DNA of 10,289 bases from Burkholderiaceae bacterium (GTDB lineage: Bacteria > Pseudomonadota > Gammaproteobacteria > Burkholderiales > Burkholderiaceae): NCBI GenBank assembly GCA_022701965.1, contig JAKONL010000202.1:1-10289 (forward strand), in the 5' to 3' direction. Positions 1-6,541 of this stretch are shown here, piece by piece (the first letter of the stretch is position 1; every line of letters begins with the position of its first letter). The notes beneath the pieces are model-generated. The model was given only the letters and a program-made list of their open reading frames with translations, did not search any database and was not told the DNA's origin. Position numbers and translations under genes: made by a program.

Positions 1-3000
1 GCCGCCTCCATCATGGCCGAGTGGAAGGCGTGCGAGGTCTGCAGCGGGCGACTGGCGATGCCGTCGGCCTCGAGCCGGGCCTGCAGCGCGGCGATGCGGT
101 CGGCCGGTCCGGCGGCGACGCAGGCGGCGGGTCCGTTGTCGGCGGCGAGCGAGAGGCCTTCGCCGAGATAGGGCCGCAGTGCCTCGGCGCCCAGACGCAC
201 CGACAGCATCCGGCCGGCCGGCAGTGCCTGCATCTGCGCGCCGCGCCGCGCGACCAGCCGCGCGGCGTCGCCGGGCGACATCACGTTGGCGATCGCGGCA
301 GCGGCGAACTCGCCCACGCTGTGGCCGATCATGGCGGCCGGGCGCAGGCCGAAGGCCAGCGCGCGCCGGGCCAGCGCGTATTCGAGCGCGAAGGTCGCGG
401 GCTGGGTGACGGCGGTCGGCGCCAGCGCATCGGGGTCGTTCGCGAACATGCGCTCGCGCAGGTCGAACGGCAGCGTGCCTTCGAGCGCCGCGGCGATCTC
501 GTCGACGGCGGCGCGGAAGATCTCGTCGTGGACGTAGAGCGTGCGGCCCATGCCCGCGTACTGCGCGCCCTGTCCCGGGAACAGCAGCACGAGGTCGTGC
601 ACGCGCGTGCCGGGCGTGCCGGCGACGCGGCGCGGCGAGCGAGCATCGCGCAGCGCGGCGATCGCCTCCGGCACGCCGTCGGCGATCACCGCCAGGCGCT
701 GGGCGAACGCCTTGCGGCCGACCTGCAGCGTGTGCGCGACGTCGCCGAGGTTGATGCCGGGCGCGGCCTCGAGATGGTCGGCGAGCTGCGCGGCCATGCG
801 TTCCAGCGCGGCCGGCGTGCGGGCCGACAGCACGAGCAGCTGCGGCCCGGCGACCGCCTCCGACGGCACGGCCGGCGGTGCTTCCTCCAGGATCAGGTGC
901 GCGTTGGTGCCGCCCACGCCGAAGGAGCTCACGCCCGCGCGGCGCGGTGCTCCGGCCTGTCGCGGCCAGGCCGAGCGCTGGGCGTTGACGCGAAACGGCG
1001 TGCCCGCGAAGTCGATCGACGGGTTCTCGGAGTCGAAGTGCAGCGACGCCGGCAGCGTCTCTTCGTGCAGCGCGAGCGCGGTCTTGATCACGCCCGCGGC
1101 GCCCGCCGCCATCAGCAGGTGGCCGACGTTGCTCTTGACCGAGCCGATCGCGCAGAAGCCGCTGTCGGCGGTGTGGCGCGCATAGCTGCGCGAGAGCGCG
1201 GCCACCTCGACCGGGTCGCCCATCGGCGTGGCCGTGCCGTGCGCCTCGACGTACGAGATGCTGCGCGCGTCGACGCCGGCCGAGGCCAGCGCCATCGACA
1301 CCGCGGCCGCCTGGCCGTCGATGCTCGGCGCGGTGAAGCTGGCCTTCGTGCCGCCGTCGTTGTTCAAGCCGACGCCGCGCAGCACGGCGTAGATCGTGTC
1401 GCCGTCGGCCTGCGCGTCCGACAGGCGCTTGAGCAGCACCACGCCCGCGCCGTCGCTGAACACCGTGCCCTGCGCCTTCGCGTCGAAGCTGCGCGTGCGG
1501 CCATCGGGCGAGAGCATCGCGCCTTCCTGGTGCAGGTAGCCGCTGTTCGGCGGGCAGGTGATGGACACGCCGCCGGCCAGCGCCATCTCGCACTGGCCCG
1601 AGCGCAGCGCGGCGAAGGCCTGCGCCATCGCGACCAGCGAGGTCGAGCAGGCGGTGTTCATGCTGATCGCCGGACCGGTCAGGTTGAGCTTGTTGGCGAC
1701 GCGGGTGGCGACGTAGTCCTTCTCGTTGCCGAGCATCACGGTGAACTCGCCGACCGCGTCGACCAGGTCCTGGCGCGGCGCGACATGGCGCTGGAAGTAG
1801 GTCGCGTTGTGCATGCCGGCATAGACGCCGACCGGCGCCTTCTGCCGGTCGGGCGCGTAGCCCGCGCGCTCCATGCATTCCCAGCAGATCTCCAGGAACA
1901 CGCGCTGCTGAGGGTCCATCAGCGTGGCTTCGTTCGGGTTGATGCCGAAGAAGGCGGCGTCGAACTGGTCGGCGCCGTCGATCACGCCACGGGCACGCAC
2001 GTAGTCGGGGTCGGCGCGCAGCGCGGCGCTCACGCCGGCATCGAGCGTGGCGTCGTCGAAGAAGCGGATGGTGTCGCGGCCTTCGAGCAGGTTGGCCCAG
2101 AAGGCTTCCACGTCGGCGGCGCCCGGGAAGCGGCCGGCCATGCCGATCAGCGCGATGGGTTCCTGCGCGGCACCCTCGCCCGCGCGGGCTCGCGGCTCGG
2201 CGACGGGCTGCGGCACCGCGCCGTCGAGTTCGCGCGCGATGGCCTGCGGCGTCGGGTCCTGGAAGAACAGGTTGGTCGACAGGCGCCGGGCGCTCGAAGC
2301 CTGCAGGTCGGCCAGCACCTTGAGCACGCGCAGCGAGTCGCCGCCGAGATCGAAGAAGTTGTCGGCGCGGCCGGCGCGGTCGATGCCGAGCGCGCGCGCG
2401 AACGCGGCGCAGACGGAGCGCTCGTCGTCGGTGCGGCCTTCCTCGAAGGGCTCGGCCATCTCCGGGCGCTCGGCCAGCGGTTCGGGCAGCGCGCGGCGGT
2501 CGACCTTGCCATTGGGCGACAGTGGCATCGCGTCGAGCACGACGAAGACCGACGGCACCATGTAGGGTGCGAGCGTCGCCTTCAGGTGCTCGCGCAGCCG
2601 GTGCGGCAGGTCGGCGCCGGCGGCGGTGCCGGGCTGGGCCGTGACGTAGGCGACCAGGCGCGCGTCGCCGCCACCACCGTTGTTGTCGTGGTCCCGGCGT
2701 GCCAGCACGACGCCCTCGCGCACCAGCGGACAGGCGAGCAGCGCGCTCTCGATCTCGCCGAGCTCGACGCGGAAGCCCCGCACCTTGACCTGATGGTCGT
2801 TGCGGCCGAGGTATTCGATCTCGCCTTCGGCGGTCCAGCGGCCGATGTCGCCGGTCCGGTAGAGGCGCGCGGCCGGGTCGGCGTCGAACGGGTCGGCGAC
2901 GAAGCGCTCGGCGGTGAGCTCCGGCCGGTGCAGGTAGCCGCCGCGCGCCACGCCGGCGCCGCCGATGTGGATTTCGCCGGCGACGCCGAGCGGCGCGGTG

Positions 3001-4733
3001 CGGCCCAGGCGGTCGAGCACATGGATGCGGTTGTTGGCGATCGGCCGGCCGATCGAGGGCAGCGCGGCCCAGTCGCGCGGGTCGGCGCCCAGCTGCAGCG
3101 CGGTGACGACGTGGCTCTCGGTCGGGCCGTACTGGTTGTGCAGCCGGCAGCCGGGCATGCGCTCGAAGAACGCGCGCACCGCCGGGCTGGCGTGCAGCTG
3201 CTCGCCGGCGGTCATCACGTCCTGCAGCGCCGGCAGCGTCTCGCCGGCGGCGACCACGTACTCGGCCAGGTTCTGCAGCGCGATGAAGGGCAGGAACAGC
3301 CGCTCGACGCGCTGCGCGCGCAGGACCTCGGCCAGCGCCTGCGGATCGCGCCGCACGCTCTCCTCGATCAGCACCAGCGTGCCGCCGACCGACAGCGTCG
3401 CGAAAATCTCCTGGAAGGCGACGTCGAAACCGAGCGCGGCGAACTGCAGCGTGCGCTGCGGCCGCGCGACGGCCGGATGCGCCGCCTGCCAGCGCAGCAG
3501 GTTGACCAGCGCGCCGTGGTGCATCGCCACACCCTTGGGCGTGCCGGTCGAGCCGGACGTGTAGATGACGTAGGCGAGGTGGTCGGGCGTGGTCGCGTCG
3601 ACGCGCGCGGCGGCGCCCGGCTTCGGGGCGCCGAACGCAAGGGCGGCATCGGCCGGCGCGTCCAGCAGCAGCGTCTCGGCGTCGGGCGTGGCCGGCATCG
3701 CGGGCAGGGCGCCGCGCAGTGTCGACTGCGTGAGGATCACGCGCGGCAGCGCGCCCGACAGGATCGTCGCGGTGCGCTCCGGCGGATGGCTCGGGTCGAG
3801 CGGCACGTAGGCGCCGCCGGCCTTGAGCACGGCCAGCAGGGCGATCACCATGTCGAGGCCGCGTTCGACGTACAGCGCGACCGGCACGTCCGGCCCCACG
3901 CCGCGTGCGCGCAGGGCACCGGCGAGCAGGCCGGCACGGGCGTCGAGCTCGTCGTAGCGCAGCGCCTGCGCGCCGAACGCCACGGCGATCGCGTCGGGCG
4001 AGCGCGCGGCCTGGAGCTCCACCAGCCAATGCACGCAGCAGGGGGCGCCGAGGTCTTCGGCCGTGGCGTTGAAGCCTTCGATGCGCTGCTGCTCCGCCGG
4101 TCCGATCATCGGGAGCGCGTCGATGCGCGCCTGCGTGTCGACGGGCATCGCGGCGAGGATCGTCGTCAGGTAGCCCGCCCAGCGTTCGACCGTGGCATGG
4201 GAGAAGAGCGCGGTGTCGTAGCGCAGCACGTAGCCGAGCGGGTGCGCGGCACCGCCGTCGCGACCGATCTCGAGCACCAGGTCGCCACGCAGGTCCGAAG
4301 ACGAAGGCGCGGCCCGGCCGTCGGCAAGGGCGTCCTCGATGCGGGAGAGCAGCGTCGCCAGCCGCGGCGCGGCGGCATCGTCGTCGGACGCGGGCCGCAG
4401 GTCGGCCTGCGCGGCGATGTCGCGAGAGTCGTCGAGCCGGACGCCGAACGCGAAATCGACCCGGTCGCCCAGTCGCGACAGCACCAGCGCCCAGGCGGTG
4501 GCGAGCACGGCTTCGATGCTGCGGCCGCGGTGGCGGGCGAAATCGCGCAGTGCGGCCGTGGCGCCTGCGGGCAGGGCCGGGGCGACGTCGCCCCATGCCG
4601 TCCCGGTCCCGGACGTTGCCGTCGACGCGCGCGGAAGGTCCGTCGGAAGCTCGATCAGGGAGGTGTCCGGCGTGCCGGGTCCTGTCTTTGTAACAAGACC
4701 GGGCGTCGATGAGGCACGAATCTGATCTTTCAT
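1..4733 (-). CDS. Hybrid NRPS-PKS megasynthase, N-terminal part (C remnant-A-PCP-KS-AT), 3' end outside the window
   Basis: Reading from ATG at 4733 gives 1577 residues open to the window edge. About residues 45-225 resemble the C-terminal half of a condensation domain, with no HHxxxDG. The adenylation domain (about 233-745) has A1 LRYDEL, A2 LKAGGAYVPLD, A3 YTSGSTGTPKG (386-402), A4 FDVAFQEIF, NQYGPTES and A10 NGKVDR with K743. The carrier protein has GGDSL with phosphopantetheine Ser800. The ketosynthase (about 858-1285) has TACSTS Cys1029, HGTATP His1165 and NVGH His1205. The acyltransferase has PGQG (1386-1389), GHSVG Ser1472 and HAFH (1568-1571), the malonyl-CoA type. It should activate an amino acid, tether it and extend it by one malonyl unit in the cytoplasm. 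Start choice: GGAAGG lies 5 nt upstream, and an in-frame TAA lies 26 codons upstream, so no full C domain precedes it. Whether further modules follow, and what the product is, cannot be seen. Confidence 0.95.
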   Translation of the reverse strand, partial: MKDQIRASSTPGLVTKTGPGTPDTSLIELPTDLPRASTATSGTGTAWGDVAPALPAGATAALRDFARHRGRSIEAVLATAWALVLSRLGDRVDFAFGVRLDDSRDIAAQADLRPASDDDAAAPRLATLLSRIEDALADGRAAPSSSDLRGDLVLEIGRDGGAAHPLGYVLRYDTALFSHATVERWAGYLTTILAAMPVDTQARIDALPMIGPAEQQRIEGFNATAEDLGAPCCVHWLVELQAARSPDAIAVAFGAQALRYDELDARAGLLAGALRARGVGPDVPVALYVERGLDMVIALLAVLKAGGAYVPLDPSHPPERTATILSGALPRVILTQSTLRGALPAMPATPDAETLLLDAPADAALAFGAPKPGAAARVDATTPDHLAYVIYTSGSTGTPKGVAMHHGALVNLLRWQAAHPAVARPQRTLQFAALGFDVAFQEIFATLSVGGTLVLIEESVRRDPQALAEVLRAQRVERLFLPFIALQNLAEYVVAAGETLPALQDVMTAGEQLHASPAVRAFFERMPGCRLHNQYGPTESHVVTALQLGADPRDWAALPSIGRPIANNRIHVLDRLGRTAPLGVAGEIHIGGAGVARGGYLHRPELTAERFVADPFDADPAARLYRTGDIGRWTAEGEIEYLGRNDHQVKVRGFRVELGEIESALLACPLVREGVVLARRDHDNNGGGGDARLVAYVTAQPGTAAGADLPHRLREHLKATLAPYMVPSVFVVLDAMPLSPNGKVDRRALPEPLAERPEMAEPFEEGRTDDERSVCAAFARALGIDRAGRADNFFDLGGDSLRVLKVLADLQASSARRLSTNLFFQDPTPQAIARELDGAVPQPVAEPRARAGEGAAQEPIALIGMAGRFPGAADVEAFWANLLEGRDTIRFFDDATLDAGVSAALRADPDYVRARGVIDGADQFDAAFFGINPNEATLMDPQQRVFLEICWECMERAGYAPDRQKAPVGVYAGMHNATYFQRHVAPRQDLVDAVGEFTVMLGNEKDYVATRVANKLNLTGPAISMNTACSTSLVAMAQAFAALRSGQCEMALAGGVSITCPPNSGYLHQEGAMLSPDGRTRSFDAKAQGTVFSDGAGVVLLKRLSDAQADGDTIYAVLRGVGLNNDGGTKASFTAPSIDGQAAAVSMALASAGVDARSISYVEAHGTATPMGDPVEVAALSRSYARHTADSGFCAIGSVKSNVGHLLMAAGAAGVIKTALALHEETLPASLHFDSENPSIDFAGTPFRVNAQRSAWPRQAGAPRRAGVSSFGVGGTNAHLILEEAPPAVPSEAVAGPQLLVLSARTPAALERMAAQLADHLEAAPGINLGDVAHTLQVGRKAFAQRLAVIADGVPEAIAALRDARSPRRVAGTPGTRVHDLVLLFPGQGAQYAGMGRTLYVHDEIFRAAVDEIAAALEGTLPFDLRERMFANDPDALAPTAVTQPATFALEYALARRALAFGLRPAAMIGHSVGEFAAAAIANVMSPGDAARLVARRGAQMQALPAGRMLSVRLGAEALRPYLGEGLSLAADNGPAACVAAGPADRIAALQARLEADGIASRPLQTSHAFHSAMMEA

Positions 4734-4738
4734 GATGA

Positions 4739-4744
4739 CCTTCC
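4739..4744 (-). promoter_or_regulatory. Ribosome binding site of the NRPS-PKS gene
   Basis: GGAAGG on the minus strand sits 5 nt before the ATG at 4733. It is the strongest Shine-Dalgarno match in the window and fixes the start of a gene whose N-terminal domain is incomplete. Confidence 0.75.
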
Positions 4745-4763
4745 AGGCGAGGTGCTTCGGACG

Positions 4764-4800
4764 TGACGAATGCTTTCGTACGTTTCGATCCGCTTCGTCA
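4764..4800 (-). promoter_or_regulatory. Inverted repeat in the leader of the NRPS-PKS mRNA
   Basis: TGACGAA (4794-4800 read on the minus strand) pairs with TTCGTCA (4764-4770): seven-base perfect arms around a 23-nt loop. It lies between the predicted transcription start (about 4805) and the ribosome binding site, ending about 20 nt before the latter. It could fold as a leader hairpin. There is no U-run after it, so it is not an intrinsic terminator. Any function is inference. Confidence 0.35.
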
Positions 4801-4811
4801 ATGATTCTTTA

Positions 4812-4839
4812 TGTATAGAAAGAGTTCTTAAGCAGTCAA
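4812..4839 (-). promoter_or_regulatory. Sigma70-like promoter of the NRPS-PKS gene
   Basis: On the minus strand TTGACT (4839-4834; 5 of 6 to the -35 consensus) is followed after 16 bp by TATACA (4817-4812; 4 of 6 to the -10 consensus). This is the best promoter match seen in the window. It predicts a start near 4805 and a leader of about 70 nt before the ATG at 4733. Confidence 0.6.
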
Positions 4840-4854
4840 CATGCACATGAATCG

Positions 4855-4870
4855 ATCGATTTCAATCGAT
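4855..4870. promoter_or_regulatory. Palindromic operator candidate upstream of the NRPS-PKS promoter
   Basis: ATCGATT and AATCGAT form seven-base perfect arms around TC. The left arm overlaps a second perfect palindrome, AATCGATCGATT (4850-4861), so AATCGAT occurs twice in direct orientation 14 bp apart. The 16-bp repeat is centred about 57 bp upstream of the predicted transcription start, next to the -35 element, a usual place for an activator site. The cognate regulator is not visible; the repeat does not fit the LysR-type ATC-N9-GAT spacing exactly (10 bases here). Confidence 0.4.
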
Positions 4871-4931
4871 GGTCCGACCCTTCGGCCGACGAAAGAAAGC
4901 GCCCCGTCTGCATCCTTGATTGTCACTTTTG

Positions 4932-4947
4932 TCGCAATTGGTTGCGA
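4932..4947. promoter_or_regulatory. Inverted repeat, possible protein-binding site
   Basis: TCGCAA and TTGCGA are six-base perfect arms around TTGG, about 135 bp upstream of the predicted NRPS-PKS transcription start. The size matches a dimeric regulator site. No family is recognised. Confidence 0.3.
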
Positions 4948-4954
4948 TTGAAAA

Positions 4955-4980
4955 CTTGACATTACTTCAATGTAAGCAAG
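4955..4980. repeat. Interrupted inverted repeat in the cluster control region
   Basis: ACATT (4959-4963) and AATGT (4969-4973) pair around a 5-base centre. CTTG (4955-4958) and CAAG (4977-4980) extend the symmetry with a 3-base interruption. An alternative symmetry, TTAC-N6-GTAA (4962-4975), overlaps it. It may be an operator or chance symmetry in AT-rich DNA. Confidence 0.25.
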
Positions 4981-5109
4981 TTCAGTTCAGATTGTGCGCC
5001 TGTTTGAACAACAGATGAATACTTAACTACCAGTGTGCGAATGTGAGCAGCTGGGAGCGTGGGAAAGTTGACACGCAGTCGGGCACACGGCGCCGATGCA
5101 GGGACGTAT

Positions 5110-5760
5110 TCAGTCGACGCGTTCGTCGAGCGACGGTTCGTCCATCAGGTGGGCGGTGTCGCCCCAGCCGACCAGGGTCAGCCCCTGCGGCGTCCAGAGC
5201 AGCCGGTTGATCGCGGCATTGCCCAGATACCAGGTCCGCGGCGACTGCAGTTCCTGGCCGGTCGCGGCGCGATAGAGGATGTCCATGACGCCGCCGTGCG
5301 CCACCAGGGCGATCTGTCCGCCCGCATGACGCGCTGCGAGCTCCGACACGACGCCGACCACTCGCTGCCTGAAATCCAGCAGCGACTCGCCGCCGCCCTC
5401 GGGTGCGAAGGACGGATCGCGCGTGCGCCACAGCCTGGCCTCCGCCGGCATGCGAAGTTCGATCTCGGCGAAGGTCAGGCCCTCGAAGCGGCCGAAGGCG
5501 CGCTCGCGCAGCCGTGGCTCCGGCAACGGTCGCCGGGGCGGGTCCTGCCGACGGGCGACGCCTTCGGCGGTAGCCCAGGCGCGCGCGAGGTCGCTGGCAT
5601 AGATGGCGTCGAACGACTCTCCGGCCAGCGCGCGTCCGAGCTGGTCCGCCTGCCGCAATCCGGTCGCATTGAGGCCGATGTCGAGCTGGCCCTGGATGCG
5701 GGTGTCGACGTTCCAGGCGGTTTCGCCGTGGCGCAGGACGACGAGGCGCGTGAGCTCCAT
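5110..5760 (-). CDS. Histidine phosphatase family protein (phosphoglycerate-mutase-like)
   Basis: The 216-residue protein has the histidine phosphatase signature LRHGETAWN near the N-terminus, with Arg10 and the phospho-acceptor His11. Glu86 in RLRERAFGRFEG is the likely proton donor, and His155 in VAHGGV is the second catalytic histidine. Length and layout fit the single-domain GpmB/PhoE/CobC-like branch, whose members are mostly phosphatases acting on small phosphorylated metabolites; the substrate cannot be read from sequence. The start MELTRLVVLRHGE puts the motif where the family has it. The gene is last in a five-gene run, 25 nt after the lipoprotein stop, and its start overlaps the stop of a 9-codon mini-ORF. 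A true cofactor-dependent glycolytic mutase is less likely because those proteins are usually longer. Confidence 0.9.
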   Translation of the reverse strand: MELTRLVVLRHGETAWNVDTRIQGQLDIGLNATGLRQADQLGRALAGESFDAIYASDLARAWATAEGVARRQDPPRRPLPEPRLRERAFGRFEGLTFAEIELRMPAEARLWRTRDPSFAPEGGGESLLDFRQRVVGVVSELAARHAGGQIALVAHGGVMDILYRAATGQELQSPRTWYLGNAAINRLLWTPQGLTLVGWGDTAHLMDEPSLDERVD

Positions 5761-5786
5761 CAGCTGCGCCGCCGATCGACGCGCAT
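5760..5786 (-). other. Nine-codon mini-ORF linking the lipoprotein and histidine phosphatase genes
   Basis: The lipoprotein stop TGA (5788-5786) shares its A with an ATG. The eight-residue reading frame that follows (MRVDRRRS) ends in a TGA (5762-5760) that in turn shares its A with the phosphatase ATG. Two TGATG junctions therefore join the genes. It is more likely a path for ribosome reinitiation than a functional peptide, and may be chance. Confidence 0.3.
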
Positions 5787-6499
5787 CAATTCGACGCCCT
5801 CGGAGCGATCTCGATGTCGACGCGGCGCTCGCCCTGCGGCGGTACCGGGAAGCCCTGCAACGCCGCCTTGAACATCGTGCCCAGCACCGGCGCGTCCGAA
5901 GAGTACGGGCCGTCGTTGCGGGCGCGGGTCTCGTAGACGACGCGATTGCTCGCGAGTTCGCGCAGCACCACGCTGACTTCGCGCGAGTACCAAGGCGTGG
6001 AGGCGCCGTACCAGCCGCCGCCGAAGCCCGGGCCGAAGCCGGCACCACCCCAGCCGCCCCAGCCACCGTAGCCGCGGCCGTGGAAACGGCCGCCGCCGAC
6101 ACCGACGCCGAGCCCGACATAGGAGCGCGGCCCCCAGCCGCCGCCGAAGCCCCACGGGCCCAGCCAGGGGTCGTCCCAGGGCGAGAAGGTCAGGCCGACG
6201 CGGGCGCCGAGCTGCACGCTGTAGCGCGCGGCCGCGTCGTTGCGCGACAGGCCGGCCGCTGCGAGCGCGGGCGCTGCGAGCGCCTCGAGCGAATCGGCCT
6301 GGCGCGCGGCGCGCTCGTCCTGCTGCTGCGAGGGAAGGCGCTCGAAGCGGTAGGTCGCGCCGGATCCCGCGACCGCGTCGGCCGGCAGGCTGGAGAAGCT
6401 GCGCACGTCGCTGTCGACCACCCAGCGGCTCGCGCAGCCGGCGAGCGCCAGGGTCGAGGCGAGGACGAGAAGGAGGAAGGCGCGCTTCGGGTTCGGCAT
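5786..6499 (-). CDS. DUF4136-family outer-membrane lipoprotein with a glycine-rich segment
   Basis: The 237-residue protein starts with a charged tip and a hydrophobic stretch ending in the lipobox LAGC, so Cys22 should be lipidated after signal peptidase II cleavage. Ala after the cysteine, rather than Asp, suggests sorting to the outer membrane. The opening WVVDSDVRSFSSL and the ending ERRVDIEIAPR, around a two-part middle, resemble the DUF4136 lipoprotein domain, whose function is unknown. Residues about 112-165 are a glycine, tryptophan and tyrosine-rich low-complexity insert that splits the domain. The gene follows ttcA by 42 nt and precedes the phosphatase by 25 nt, so co-transcription is likely. 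The family call rests on overall resemblance; the lipoprotein call is firm. Confidence 0.85.
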   Translation of the reverse strand: MPNPKRAFLLLVLASTLALAGCASRWVVDSDVRSFSSLPADAVAGSGATYRFERLPSQQQDERAARQADSLEALAAPALAAAGLSRNDAAARYSVQLGARVGLTFSPWDDPWLGPWGFGGGWGPRSYVGLGVGVGGGRFHGRGYGGWGGWGGAGFGPGFGGGWYGASTPWYSREVSVVLRELASNRVVYETRARNDGPYSSDAPVLGTMFKAALQGFPVPPQGERRVDIEIAPRASN

Positions 6500-6541
6500 G
6501 GTCCGTAGGTCTCTTGGGGCGGATTCGTATCGGGCGGGAGC

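Larger units (their letters stand above)
4734..5109. other. AT-rich intergenic region between the assembly-line gene and the housekeeping run
   Basis: This 376-bp gap holds no credible gene on either strand. Its middle is far less GC-rich than the flanking genes: 22 of the 60 bases 4921-4980 are G or C. It carries the promoter, leader repeat and inverted repeats listed separately. The run of genes to its right enters it from 5110 reading leftwards; I found no hairpin followed by a T-run that would stop that transcription before the NRPS-PKS promoter. Confidence 0.7.

Noticed and set aside
21..4712. A 1563-residue open frame on the plus strand opposite the NRPS-PKS gene.
   Set aside because: Its product is Arg/Gly/Ala/His-rich with no recognisable domain, while the minus strand encodes intact A, PCP, KS and AT motifs; it is a GC-rich shadow frame.
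4956..4984. TTGACA on the plus strand as a -35 element.
   Set aside because: No acceptable -10 lies 16-19 bp downstream and no plus-strand gene follows.
5000..5014. CTGTT-TGAAC-AACAG, resembling a LexA box.
   Set aside because: CTGT and ACAG are 7 bases apart rather than the required 8, and no SOS-type gene follows.
5040..5109. Terminator at the end of the five-gene minus-strand run.
   Set aside because: CGGCGCCG there is a palindrome without a loop and is not followed by a T-run on the minus strand.
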